Source: Actinomycetota bacterium (GTDB taxonomy: Bacteria; Actinomycetota; Acidimicrobiia; Actinomarinales; Actinomarinaceae). From it: a stretch of DNA of 64,000 nt. The stretch lies in NCBI GenBank assembly GCA_027729925.1, contig JAQCEB010000002.1, positions 1 to 64,000 on the forward strand. The letters run 5' to 3'. The notes below the pieces were generated by a model. The model saw only the letters and a program-made list of their open reading frames with translations, ran no database searches and was not told the DNA's origin. Below, one piece after another: positions 8,140 through 17,044 of this stretch (within the stretch, counting starts at the first letter, position 1; every line of letters starts with the position of its first letter). The position numbers and the translations under genes are program-made.

Positions 8140-9264
8140 ATGGACGAAAATTTATTAAATCAATTAAGTAGCTCCTCTGGGATTCCTCAACTATTGCTTT
8201 CCCGCTCTATTCAAGCAAGAGCTGAGGCTGCAGGAAGTTCTCCTACTGAAATATTGAACAGCTGGCTTGGTGGAAAAACTATAATTTCTAATACAACTGT
8301 TACAGAAGAAAAAATTGCTGACCCTGAAGCTAAAGAGGAAGTTGAAACTATAGATGTAGATTCAATTACAACAGAAGACCTTGAATTTACTGAGAATATA
8401 TCAACTGAAACAGTCTCAATAAATTCTTCGGTAGTTATTGATGAAAAATTTGACCCACCAGTAAAACTTGGAATAAAAATTTCCAAATCATTAAAATTTG
8501 GATCTATTTATGGCTTAATTGTTGGCTTTATAGAAGCAATATTTATAAGTTCTTTTTTGTTTGAAGGTTTAGTTCTCGAAGCTGACACACAAAATATAAT
8601 TTCTGAATTCAATGCTATTGAATTTTTGTTAGTTTTAGCACTAATGAGCTCACTATTTGGTATGTTGAATTCAATAAATATCAAAAAATTTTTTGAAACA
8701 AACTTTAATGGATATTCGATATACACATCAGACCGTGAGTCTTTAATCACTGGTTCAGGATTAGGTCTTATATTTGGTGCTATTAGTGCGTTTTATATAA
8801 TAAATTCTGTTGGACAAACAATAGAACCTATTTTGCCTGATGAATCTGCAATAAACTTAATAAGTGTGGGTAGTGCATTTTGGAGAACAGTTATTTTATC
8901 GTCAATTGTTCAAGGTTTGATTTCTGTCTTATCTATGATTTTAGGAGTTCCAAAAGGACTTGAAAATGAAGAATTTATTGAAGCAGAAAAGGTAAGGAAA
9001 AGAATTGTAGGGTCTGTCTTAATACCAATAGGCTCGATTGTTTTTGGAGGCTTAATAGCTTTTGGTATCGCTCAAGTCTTTTTAAATTTCCATGAATTAG
9101 CTCCCCTATTTGCTCTAATAATCTCTGCAGCAATTTTGATTTTTGCAAGTGTTATGAGTTCGGCACCAAAAATAAAAGTCACTAAAACTGAGTTTATAAT
9201 TGCTTTTACAGGAATTATTGTATTAATTATCATCATAGGTAGCGTTGCTGCAAGCCAGCATTAA
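8140..9264 (+). CDS. Unrecognised polytopic membrane protein with small N-terminal helical domain
   Basis: I do not recognise this 374-residue protein. Residues 1-45 form a compact predicted helical module (SSSGIPQLLLSRSIQARAEA, then GSSPTEILNSWLGG). An acidic, Ser/Thr/Glu-rich linker follows to about residue 105, then about seven hydrophobic segments, the first near 118-140 and the last at the C-terminus. Gly-rich helices such as GSGLGLIFGAISAF suggest tight packing. There is no signal peptide, so the N-terminal module is probably cytoplasmic. It lies nine bases after ctaG and three bases before isocitrate lyase, so it is likely cotranscribed with both. A role in oxidase assembly or as a transport scaffold is only a guess. 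Confidence 0.75.
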   Translation: MDENLLNQLSSSSGIPQLLLSRSIQARAEAAGSSPTEILNSWLGGKTIISNTTVTEEKIADPEAKEEVETIDVDSITTEDLEFTENISTETVSINSSVVIDEKFDPPVKLGIKISKSLKFGSIYGLIVGFIEAIFISSFLFEGLVLEADTQNIISEFNAIEFLLVLALMSSLFGMLNSINIKKFFETNFNGYSIYTSDRESLITGSGLGLIFGAISAFYIINSVGQTIEPILPDESAINLISVGSAFWRTVILSSIVQGLISVLSMILGVPKGLENEEFIEAEKVRKRIVGSVLIPIGSIVFGGLIAFGIAQVFLNFHELAPLFALIISAAILIFASVMSSAPKIKVTKTEFIIAFTGIIVLIIIIGSVAASQH

Positions 9265-9267
9265 ATT

Positions 9268-10527
9268 ATGAATAAAGATTTTGATAGCTTAGAGTTAATC
9301 AAAATATATTTAAAGTCAAAAAGATTTGAAGGTATAAAAAGAACTTATTCTCCTGAAAAAGTTCAAGAATTACGTAGTAAGATAAAAATCTCTTACGATA
9401 TATCTAATTTAGGAGCTTTAAACCTGTGGGAACTTCTAAACCAGCCATCAAAGTGGGTTTCTGGTCTTGGCTCAGCTACTGTTCAACAAGCAATGCAATT
9501 AGAGAAGCTAGATTTTCAAATTATTTATGTTAGTGGATGGCAAATAGCAGCAGAAAGTAATTTTGGAACTAATACATATCCAGATCTCTCACTTTACCCT
9601 TCGAACAGCACTCCAGAGTTTGTTAGAAAAATAAATAATACACTTTTAAGAAAATCAGCAGAAAATAAAAAATTAAAACTACCATCAATAATCGCTGACG
9701 GAGAATCAGGGTTTGGTGGCATTTATAATGTTTTTGACTTAACAACACAATTCATAAATGCTGGAGCAGCAGGTATTCACTTTGAAGATCAATTAGCATC
9801 AGAAAAAAAATGTGGTCACGTGGGTGGTAAAGTTGTAATACCAACTTTTGAATTTATTAAAAAATTAAATGCCTCGAGGCTAGCCTCTGATGTTCTAGGT
9901 GTTCCAATAGTTCTTATAGCGAGAACCGATGCTCTTCATGCAAAGTTAGCAACTTCAGACTTTGACGATCGAGATAGAGAATATTTAAGTAAAAAAAGAA
10001 CTTCTGATGGATATTTTGAAATAAAAAACAACAAAGAATTAGCAATTACTAAATCTTTAGCATATGCAGAATTTGCTGATGTTATTTGGTGTGAAACTAA
10101 TGATCCAGATTTAGGGTTTGCAAAAGAATTTGCAACAGAAATAAAAAATAAATTTCCTAATAAATTTTTAGCTTATAATTGTTCCCCTTCACTTAATTGG
10201 ATGGATAAGTTCACTAAAAAAGAGTTGAATAATTTTCAAGAATCTTTATTTAAAATTGGATACAACTTACAGTTTGTTTCTTTGGCTGGATTTCATTCAA
10301 TGATTAGTTCGTTTTACGAACTTGGAAAAAACTTTAAAGAAAGCAACATGGAAGCAATTGCTAATTTACAAGTGAAAGAAACTCAAATGTCAAAAAGTGG
10401 GTTTACGGGCTTAAAACATCAACAAGAAGTAGGTTCTAACTATTATGAACTTGTGGGTGAAGCACTACTCGATGAAGATTCTGAACTTTTAATGAAAAAA
10501 GACTCCACAGAAAATACACAGTTTTAA
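9268..10527 (+). CDS. aceA: Isocitrate lyase
   Basis: This enzyme splits isocitrate to succinate and glyoxylate, the first step of the glyoxylate shunt. The catalytic motif KKCGH is at residues 180-184 (Cys182), preceded by IHFEDQ and by the metal-binding ADGESGFGG stretch. VSGWQIAAESN, VLIARTDA and YNCSPSLNW are further family blocks. At 419 residues it is the short form. No malate synthase is in the window. Together with the acyl-CoA dehydrogenase at 14877 it suggests growth on acetyl-CoA-yielding substrates. Confidence 0.94.
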   Translation: MNKDFDSLELIKIYLKSKRFEGIKRTYSPEKVQELRSKIKISYDISNLGALNLWELLNQPSKWVSGLGSATVQQAMQLEKLDFQIIYVSGWQIAAESNFGTNTYPDLSLYPSNSTPEFVRKINNTLLRKSAENKKLKLPSIIADGESGFGGIYNVFDLTTQFINAGAAGIHFEDQLASEKKCGHVGGKVVIPTFEFIKKLNASRLASDVLGVPIVLIARTDALHAKLATSDFDDRDREYLSKKRTSDGYFEIKNNKELAITKSLAYAEFADVIWCETNDPDLGFAKEFATEIKNKFPNKFLAYNCSPSLNWMDKFTKKELNNFQESLFKIGYNLQFVSLAGFHSMISSFYELGKNFKESNMEAIANLQVKETQMSKSGFTGLKHQQEVGSNYYELVGEALLDEDSELLMKKDSTENTQF

Positions 10528-10539
10528 TACAATAGATTA

Positions 10540-11391
10540 ATGAGTTATTTTAAAAATAAAACAATAGTCATGAGTGGTGGTTCTCGAGGTGTTGGACTAG
10601 AGATAGCAAAAGCTCTTGGAAAAGATGGTGCAAATATTGTAATTCTAGCAAAAACTACTGATCCTCACCCTTTACTTCCAGGAACTATATTTACTGCAGC
10701 TGAAGAGATTGAATCTGTAGGTGGCTCAGCGCTTCCATTGGTTTGTGATATTCGATTTGAGGAACAAGTTCAAGAAGCTATTGATAAAGCTGTGGATAAG
10801 TTTGGTGGAATAGATATATGTATAAATAATGCAAGTGCAATACACTTATCAAATACCGAAAATACTCCAATGAAAAGATACGATCTAATGCATAATATTA
10901 ATGTAAGAGGAACTTTTCTACTAAGCCAAAAATGCATCCCCCATCTTAAAAATGGAAACAATCCTCATATTTTAACTCTTTCTCCGCCTTTGAACATTGA
11001 TAGAAAGTGGTTTGGATTAACGTTAGCCTACACAACAGCTAAGTATGGGATGTCACTAGTAGCACATGGTTTGGCTGAAGAGTTAGGACAATATAATATA
11101 GCCTCAAATTGTATATGGCCAAGAACTTCACTAGACACTGCTGCAGTTAGAAATGTTATTGGAGCCGAACTAGTTAAAGGTTCTAGAAAAGCTACAATTT
11201 ACGCAGATGCGGCATACGCTGTTCTTAAAAGAGATTCTAAAACTTGTACGGGTAACTTTTTTCTAGATCAAGATGTACTTGAAGAAGAAGGTGTGACTGA
11301 TTTTGAAAAGTATGCTATTGAACCAGGTGCAACATTAGTGTCTGATTTTTTTGTTGATGATAATCCTGATGATTGGATTCAAGCTTTATAA
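10540..11391 (+). CDS. Short-chain dehydrogenase/reductase, HSDL2-like
   Basis: A 283-residue classical-type SDR. The N-terminal cofactor loop is SGGSRGVGLEIA, the core has INNASAIHL, and the active site is YTTAKYG (YxxxK). The PHPLLPGTIFTAAEEIE insert after the first Rossmann segment and the LSPPLNID stretch in place of the usual SSxxG are typical of the HSDL2/SCP-linked subfamily often found in lipid metabolism. There is no sterol-carrier domain at the C-terminus. NADP(H) is the likely cofactor from the Arg in GSRG. It sits 12 bases after aceA, so it may belong to the same transcript. Confidence 0.87.
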   Translation: MSYFKNKTIVMSGGSRGVGLEIAKALGKDGANIVILAKTTDPHPLLPGTIFTAAEEIESVGGSALPLVCDIRFEEQVQEAIDKAVDKFGGIDICINNASAIHLSNTENTPMKRYDLMHNINVRGTFLLSQKCIPHLKNGNNPHILTLSPPLNIDRKWFGLTLAYTTAKYGMSLVAHGLAEELGQYNIASNCIWPRTSLDTAAVRNVIGAELVKGSRKATIYADAAYAVLKRDSKTCTGNFFLDQDVLEEEGVTDFEKYAIEPGATLVSDFFVDDNPDDWIQAL

Positions 11392-11452
11392 ATAATATAA
11401 ACAAGGTTCCTTAATAAATGGAATATTGTTTTTCTAAAAGGTAATATTTGTT

Positions 11453-11917
11453 ATGCGTAAAATGTTAAAAGCAGTTTTCTATGTTTTACTAATCTCTTTA
11501 GCTGCATGTGGTTCGCAAGAAGCAACTAGTAGCGAACCCGCAGTTATTAGAGTTGTAGATGATGAATTTTCACCAAAAATTATTAGAGTTGAACCTGGCA
11601 CTACTGTAATTTGGGAATCTGGTGGAGCAAACAATCATAATGTAATTGCTAGTGATGGTAGTTGGCAAGCAATTTCTTCAGATTATTTTGAATACGGAAT
11701 AATAACAAAAGGTGACCAATATGAACACACCTTTACCGATCCTGGTATTTATGAATACTACTGTCCATTTCATGGAACTAATGACAAAGGTATGGTTGGA
11801 TTAGTAATTGTTGGAGATGTTGAGTATTCAGTTGAAGAAGCAGAAACAAAGACTGAACTAAGTAAAAATGTTTTAACAGTAAATACAAGATGCGGTCAAT
11901 TCTTCAAGCGAAGGTGA
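11453..11917 (+). CDS. Cupredoxin-domain lipoprotein, N-terminal part of a frameshifted gene
   Basis: Residues 1-19 are a lipoprotein signal with lipobox SLAAC (Cys19). Residues 28-122 form a plastocyanin-like cupredoxin domain with type 1 copper ligands His62, Cys104, His107 and Met114 (YYCPFHGTNDKGM). After about residue 140 the sequence TVNTRCGQFFKRR looks out of frame. The next frame continues as IQDAVNSSSEGDLVLV, the usual opening of a NosD-type beta-helix domain. The product may be a genuine short cupredoxin or, more likely, the first domain of one larger lipoprotein running to 13397. An outward-facing copper redox role is inferred. Confidence 0.8.
   Translation: MRKMLKAVFYVLLISLAACGSQEATSSEPAVIRVVDDEFSPKIIRVEPGTTVIWESGGANNHNVIASDGSWQAISSDYFEYGIITKGDQYEHTFTDPGIYEYYCPFHGTNDKGMVGLVIVGDVEYSVEEAETKTELSKNVLTVNTRCGQFFKRR
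11876..11892 (+). other. Apparent frameshift joining cupredoxin and beta-helix domains
   Basis: Up to the AAT at 11882-11884 the cupredoxin frame is sensible. From ATA at 11883 (or CAA at 11886) onward the downstream frame reads IQDAVNSSSEGDL and continues unbroken to 13397. In that second frame a TAA lies at 11880-11882, so the coding signal changes frame between about 11880 and 11890. One extra base or two missing bases would restore a single gene. No classical heptamer slippery site is visible here. Confidence 0.65.
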
Positions 11918-13397
11918 CTTAGTATTAGTTTACCCTGGTGTTTACAACGAAAGTGTTACTGTTACAACTGATTTTATAACTATTAGAGGTACCGATAGAA
12001 ATAATGTAATTTTGGATGGAGAATTCATGTTTGAAAACGGTATACAAATTTACGATACAGATGGAGTTTCAGTAGAAAATTTATCTGTAAGGAATTTTTC
12101 TTTAAATGGCGTGTATTGGAATTCCTCACTGGGATTTAGAGGTTCTTATTTGACCGTATATAACAATGGGGACTATGGAGTTTATGCTTTTGACTCTACA
12201 GATGGAATATTTAATAATATTTATGCTTCTGGACATCCTGATAGTGGAATTTATATAGGACAATGTTTTCCATGTAATTCATTAATATACGACAGTGTTA
12301 TTGAAGGAAATGCACTTGGATATTCAGGTACCAATGCTGGTGGTCATCTATATATTTATAATAATATTTGGTATGACAACATGTCTGGAATTGTACCTAA
12401 CACCTTAGATTCTGAGTTAAATCCTCCAGGACGTGAAACGACAATTATAGGTAACTTAGTTCTTGATAACAATAATTACGATGCACCAACAAATCGTTTT
12501 GGGCTAGTAGCAAAAGGAAATGGAATTGTTGTACCCGGTCGAGTCGGTGATATTATTCAAAAAAATCTAGTAATTAATCATGACAAATACGGAATTGTTG
12601 CTAGTCCAATGCTAGATGCAAACCTTTACTTTTCACAAAACGTCAAAATTATCGACAACGTTGTTCTTGATTCAGGATATACTGATCTCGCTTTAGCAGG
12701 ACCTTGGGGTCCAGGTAATTGTTTCGAAAACAATGTTTATCAAACTTCAACTCCTCCACTTTTGGAACAACTACATAACTGCAGTGGAATAGATTCAAAC
12801 TTTATTTTATCTCGATTTCCACTACAAGGTGATTCATCTGGATTGATGCTTTTGGCTGGTTTTTTTGCCGATGCTCAAAATCAAGAAGTTGATAAAAATA
12901 GATACAAAGAATACCCATGGCCGTCAGAACAAATAAATATGAGCTTCGAAAATATTTCAGAACCATCGCCAGCTATAGATATATTTTACATACCTGATTT
13001 GGAAAATATTGATGTACCTTATCACTTATTAAAAAATAATACTTTAGAAGAAAATTTTGGATCAAAAAAGGAGATAATTATGAGTGGAGTTCCAATTTCA
13101 AGTCCAAGTATTTGGCAATTGTTGTTTCAATTGTATGGATACTTAATGCCATTCGTGCTTTATGCAGCATGGACAGCATTAGCTTTAAGTGATTTGAATT
13201 CAAAAGAAATGAGTAACTCAAAAAAATATATTTGGCTTGGAATTGTTTTTCTTGTGCCATTTTTTGGAGTACTAGCCTATCATTTAATAGGTCCAAGCTC
13301 TGTTACAAAATCAATGAAAATAGCTGCTATAGGCGGAGGACTGATAAGCTATATTTTAATTTTGATTTTAACAGCTGTAATTAGTGGGCTGGTTTAA
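11883..13397 (+). CDS. NosD-like parallel beta-helix protein with C-terminal membrane (PLDc_N-like) region
   Basis: The frame opens at 11883; the first ATG is at 12012 but the coding signal clearly begins earlier. About residues 1-300 show repeated short strand-turn units (DGVSVENLSVRNFSLNGVYW, NNIWYDNMSG, IIGNLVLDNN) typical of NosD/pectate-lyase-like right-handed beta-helices, which often bind or process carbohydrates or metals outside the cell. The last 110 residues hold three hydrophobic segments, and VPFFGVLAYHLIGPS resembles the PLDc_N membrane domain. The most likely reading is the C-terminal two domains of a protein that starts at 11453. It ends five bases from the convergent gene at 13403. 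Confidence 0.7.
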   Translation: MQDAVNSSSEGDLVLVYPGVYNESVTVTTDFITIRGTDRNNVILDGEFMFENGIQIYDTDGVSVENLSVRNFSLNGVYWNSSLGFRGSYLTVYNNGDYGVYAFDSTDGIFNNIYASGHPDSGIYIGQCFPCNSLIYDSVIEGNALGYSGTNAGGHLYIYNNIWYDNMSGIVPNTLDSELNPPGRETTIIGNLVLDNNNYDAPTNRFGLVAKGNGIVVPGRVGDIIQKNLVINHDKYGIVASPMLDANLYFSQNVKIIDNVVLDSGYTDLALAGPWGPGNCFENNVYQTSTPPLLEQLHNCSGIDSNFILSRFPLQGDSSGLMLLAGFFADAQNQEVDKNRYKEYPWPSEQINMSFENISEPSPAIDIFYIPDLENIDVPYHLLKNNTLEENFGSKKEIIMSGVPISSPSIWQLLFQLYGYLMPFVLYAAWTALALSDLNSKEMSNSKKYIWLGIVFLVPFFGVLAYHLIGPSSVTKSMKIAAIGGGLISYILILILTAVISGLV

Positions 13398-13402
13398 TGA
13401 AA

Positions 13403-13966
13403 TTATCTATGTTCTTTAAATTCATGAAACAACCATGGAATCATTAAAAGAGCAGAAATTGGATCAAAATACCAAACATTGAATAAATAATTTAGTCCAA
13501 TACCTAAAATAACCAAAATTGATAAATTGAGACAAAATAATGTTTCTTTTGCTTCCGCTATTAAAACTTGGTTATTAAGTTTTTTTCCAAGCTGTAATTT
13601 TTTATAAGATAAAGGACCTTCTACCAAAATTGATATTGCTGCAAGTAATACTCCAAATAAAGTGGCTTCTGGTTTAATAGTATTTAATAAATCGTATGAA
13701 GATTTAATTAAAATAAAAAATGCTAAAGCCAAGAATGAATAAGAAATAATTTTTTCAGCTTTTCTACCTACATTCTCATTTGATGATGTTACTCCCCAAA
13801 TTGCGACCATAGAAGCTGTAATTTCAATTACGCTATCTAATCCAAAGCCTAGAAGAGAAGTGCTATTGTTTTTAATTCCAAGGTATAACGCAACAATTCC
13901 CTCGCCAATATTATAAATAATTGTTAACACAATTAAGTTTTTCGATTGGTTTAATGCATCATTCAC
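13403..13966 (-). CDS. Cation diffusion facilitator-like membrane protein, transmembrane domain only
   Basis: This 187-residue protein resembles the membrane domain of the cation efflux (CDF) family: GFGLDSVIEITASMVAIWG corresponds to the metal-site helix and YFDPISALLMIPWLFHEFKE to the later one. About five or six spans are visible. The cytoplasmic metal-sensing C-terminal domain of full CDF pumps is absent and the canonical HxxxD is not obvious, so it may be a divergent transporter. It starts with GTG at 13966, divergent to the PfkB kinase with a 19-base gap. Confidence 0.7.
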   Translation of the reverse strand: MNDALNQSKNLIVLTIIYNIGEGIVALYLGIKNNSTSLLGFGLDSVIEITASMVAIWGVTSSNENVGRKAEKIISYSFLALAFFILIKSSYDLLNTIKPEATLFGVLLAAISILVEGPLSYKKLQLGKKLNNQVLIAEAKETLFCLNLSILVILGIGLNYLFNVWYFDPISALLMIPWLFHEFKEHR

Positions 13967-13985
13967 AGATACTATTATAAGAACT

Positions 13986-14837
13986 ATGCCTTTTAAACAT
14001 GTACTTTGTTATGGTACTTTAAATCCTGATCTAATTTATTATGTTGATTCACTCCCAACTTCTGGTGGTGATATAAGAAGCACAAAATACAAAATTAGAC
14101 CCGGGGGGACAGCTATAAATTGTGCAGAAAATATAAATAATTGGTCTCTAATGGTTTCAGTTGGAGGTAATAGCTTAGCTAATGATGCGTTAGGCAATTA
14201 TCTATTAAATTACCTCGATAATTTAAGTATTAATCATGATTTAATTAATACAAATTCAAAAAACACACCTACTTGTTCAATATTTGTCGAAGATAATGGA
14301 GAAAGAACAATTGTCTCTTCTGGTTATAAAGATTCCATATGGAGTAATTTGAATAGCTTAAATCGTTTTGATTCACTTCTAATAGATAGGTACTCAATAA
14401 GTTATATTCGAGAAAACTTAAAAGATATAAAAAGAAATAATAATATTTTTTTAGTTCAAGCTGGATACGAGGAAGAGATTGATTACGAAATAGATTTTCT
14501 TGTTGTGAGCAAAAATGAAATTGAAGTTTATGAAGCAAACAAAATATTAGAAAATAATTTGGCGAAATATATTCTCTTAACCTCGTCTAATTTACCCGCA
14601 AGATTACTAGGAAAGGAAGGAGCAATTGAAATAGTACCACCTGACTTTAATTCCATAGACTCAACAGGAGCTGGAGATTGCACTGCTGCATATATCGCAG
14701 CATTTGGAAATGAGGAAATAATAGATGTTGTTAAAAAAGCTTGTGCTGCAGGCGCAATTCTAGCAGGAACTAATGAACTTCCATCAATTTCAAAAATTCA
14801 AGAAATTTCTAAACTAGTCGAAGTTAATCCACGTTAG
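13986..14837 (+). CDS. PfkB-family carbohydrate/nucleoside kinase
   Basis: A ribokinase-fold sugar kinase of 283 residues. The N-terminal substrate region has RPGGTAINCAENI, and the C-terminal signature STGAGDCTAAYIAAF carries the catalytic Asp and anion-hole Gly residues. It phosphorylates a sugar, sugar acid or nucleoside with ATP in the cytoplasm; the substrate is not predictable. Central blocks are somewhat degenerate, as in many short PfkB members. It is followed by a 39-base gap before the acyl-CoA dehydrogenase. Confidence 0.83.
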   Translation: MPFKHVLCYGTLNPDLIYYVDSLPTSGGDIRSTKYKIRPGGTAINCAENINNWSLMVSVGGNSLANDALGNYLLNYLDNLSINHDLINTNSKNTPTCSIFVEDNGERTIVSSGYKDSIWSNLNSLNRFDSLLIDRYSISYIRENLKDIKRNNNIFLVQAGYEEEIDYEIDFLVVSKNEIEVYEANKILENNLAKYILLTSSNLPARLLGKEGAIEIVPPDFNSIDSTGAGDCTAAYIAAFGNEEIIDVVKKACAAGAILAGTNELPSISKIQEISKLVEVNPR

Positions 14838-14876
14838 AAATTTACAATATACTTAAAGTAGGACTAAAGTTATACC

Positions 14877-16655
14877 ATGGCTGTTGATTATAAAGCACCT
14901 ATCAAAGATATTGTTTTCGGTTATGAGGTTATAGATTCTTATAATATTTTAAATAAAATTTCTTTGTTCAAAGATTTTTCAGAAAATATTGTTATTACCA
15001 CTATGGAAGAGTGTGCAAAGTTTGCAGAGGGAGTTCTAGCTCCTATTAATAGTATAGGTGATCAGATTGGTGCTGTAATAAATGATGGTGTAGTCACTAT
15101 GCCTGCAGGTTACAAAGAAGCTTATAATAAATTTAAAGAAGCTGGCTGGGCTTCTATATCTTTACCTCAAGAAATTGGTGGTGGTGGAATGCCAATAGCT
15201 TTGTCTGGAGGAACATTAGAAATTTTAAGCTCTGCTAATTTAGCTTTCGGGCTTAGCGCCGGTGCTATTTCAGCAATTAATTTTCATGGAAGTGATGAAC
15301 AAAAATCAAAGTTCTTACCAAAACTTGTATCAGGTGAATGGACCGGCACAATGAATTTGAGTGAACCTCAAGCTGGTTCTGATTTAGGAACTATAAAAAC
15401 AAAAGCTGAACTTGCAGAAAATGGTAGTTATAAAATTACAGGAACAAAAGTTTGGATTACATTCGGTGATCACGATATGACTGAAAATATTATTCATCTT
15501 GTTTTAGCAAAATTACCAGGTTCTCCTGAAGGTACAAAAGGTATTTCAATGTTTATTGTTCCAAAAATTCTTATTAATGATGATGGTACTTTAGGTGACA
15601 AAAATAATGTTCAATGCTTGTCCATTGAGGAAAAGCTAGGTATTCATGCCAGTCCAACCTGTGTAATGGAATACGATGGTGCTATAGGTTATCTGGTAGG
15701 TGAAGAAAATAGGGGTCTGCACTATATGTTTACCATGATGAATGAAGCCAGAATTTGGGTAGGCGGTCAAGGTTTAGCAAGTGCTTCTGCTGCTGTACAA
15801 GGAGCAGCTCAATATGCTCGTGACAGAGTTCAAGGTAGACCAGTTGGTATGAGTAAGGAAGACGCAAAAAATGCATCAATAATTGAACATGCTGATGTTA
15901 GAAGAATGTTGCTTACTATAAAATCTTACGTTGATGCTATGAGATATTTAATGTTTGATAACCAATTAATGCTAGATTTAGAATATTTTGGTGAAGATGA
16001 AGTTACTAAATCTTTAGGTGAAGAGAGATGCGCAATATTAACTCCTATAACAAAAGCTTGGTTGTCAGACCTGGGTGTTGAACTTTCCTCACTTGCCATA
16101 CAAGTATATGGTGGTATGGGTTATGTTGAAGAAACTGGTATTGCTCAATACTTGAGAGATGCAAGAATTGCTCCTATTTATGAAGGAACAAATGGTATTC
16201 AAGCATTAGATTTGATGTTTAGAAAACTTCCATTAGACAATGGTCAGGCTATGCAAAGATTGCTTGGCGAAGTAACAAATCAAATAGAACTAATGAAAAA
16301 TGGATCTGATTTAATGGTTTCACTTGCTAAAGAACTTGAAATTCATGTAAGTAAACTTTCTGAAGTAACTATGTGGTTAGCAACTAAAATGCTTGATGGT
16401 CAGCTAGTTGATGCAAGCGCAGCAGCAACTCCTTATTTAAAGATGTTTGGCCAGGTACTTGGTGGATACTATATGGGTAAAGCTGCAGTCTTAGCTGAAA
16501 AAAAATTAAAAGACGGTGATAATGAATTTTACTCAGATAAATTGACCATATGTAAGTTTTACATACAACAACTTCTTCCAATTGCATCTGGTTACGCTTC
16601 TGCAATTACTGCAGGAAAAGAAGATCTTTTTAATATCAAAGCCGAAAATTTTTAG
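14877..16655 (+). CDS. Acyl-CoA dehydrogenase, long DmdC/FadE5-like subfamily
   Basis: This 592-residue FAD enzyme introduces a 2,3 double bond into an acyl-CoA. It has the extended N-terminus (KDIVFGYEVID), the core MNLSEPQAGSDLG, KVWITFGDHD and IYEGTNGIQALDL motifs, and the extra C-terminal all-helical domain of the subfamily that includes 3-methylmercaptopropionyl-CoA dehydrogenase (DmdC). RDRVQGRPVG is typical of this group. DmdC would link to DMSP use, plausible in a marine bacterium, but medium-chain fatty acyl-CoA is equally possible. Electrons would go through ETF to the EtfD-like protein at 25765. The TAG stop overlaps the next GTG start by one base. Confidence 0.9.
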   Translation: MAVDYKAPIKDIVFGYEVIDSYNILNKISLFKDFSENIVITTMEECAKFAEGVLAPINSIGDQIGAVINDGVVTMPAGYKEAYNKFKEAGWASISLPQEIGGGGMPIALSGGTLEILSSANLAFGLSAGAISAINFHGSDEQKSKFLPKLVSGEWTGTMNLSEPQAGSDLGTIKTKAELAENGSYKITGTKVWITFGDHDMTENIIHLVLAKLPGSPEGTKGISMFIVPKILINDDGTLGDKNNVQCLSIEEKLGIHASPTCVMEYDGAIGYLVGEENRGLHYMFTMMNEARIWVGGQGLASASAAVQGAAQYARDRVQGRPVGMSKEDAKNASIIEHADVRRMLLTIKSYVDAMRYLMFDNQLMLDLEYFGEDEVTKSLGEERCAILTPITKAWLSDLGVELSSLAIQVYGGMGYVEETGIAQYLRDARIAPIYEGTNGIQALDLMFRKLPLDNGQAMQRLLGEVTNQIELMKNGSDLMVSLAKELEIHVSKLSEVTMWLATKMLDGQLVDASAAATPYLKMFGQVLGGYYMGKAAVLAEKKLKDGDNEFYSDKLTICKFYIQQLLPIASGYASAITAGKEDLFNIKAENF

Positions 16656-17044
16656 TGCTAGAAAATCTAAATTTAAAAAATACAAAAATTGCACTTATAG
16701 GCTCAAGCAATAATCCTGAAAAATATGGAAATAAAATTTTATTAAACTTATTGTCAAAAGGTCATCAAGTATTCCCAATAAGCAAAAAGGAAGAATACAT
16801 AGCTAACCAAAAATGTTTTTCAGAGATTAAAAATTTAAACTTTATTCCAGACATTATTAATTTTGTGATTCCACCAAGCATAGGTTTTGAATTAACAATA
16901 GATCTTGTAAATCAAGGATATGATAATTTTTGGTATCAACCAGGTGCGGAAAGCAAAGAGATCTCTGATTTTTTAAGATTAAACAACAAAAATTATATCG
17001 ACGACAAATGCATTATGGTAGAGTCTAAAAATTTAAATAATTAA
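16655..17044 (+). CDS. CoA-binding domain protein (YccU-like)
   Basis: A 129-residue single-domain protein of the CoA_binding_2 type, a Rossmann-like fold related to the succinyl-CoA synthetase alpha N-terminus. The GSSNNPEKYGNKILLNLLSKG segment is the nucleotide loop, and NFVIPPSIGFELTIDLVNQG and FWYQPGAESKEI follow family order. It starts at GTG overlapping the acyl-CoA dehydrogenase stop (TAGTG), so the pair is translationally coupled. Its exact role is unknown for the family; the link with a CoA-ester enzyme is suggestive. Confidence 0.83.
   Translation: MLENLNLKNTKIALIGSSNNPEKYGNKILLNLLSKGHQVFPISKKEEYIANQKCFSEIKNLNFIPDIINFVIPPSIGFELTIDLVNQGYDNFWYQPGAESKEISDFLRLNNKNYIDDKCIMVESKNLNN

Noticed and set aside
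13403..13966. CDF-like gene as a truncated pseudogene
   Set aside because: The frame is intact, begins with GTG at a natural site and ends cleanly; membrane-domain-only CDF relatives exist, so decay is not shown.
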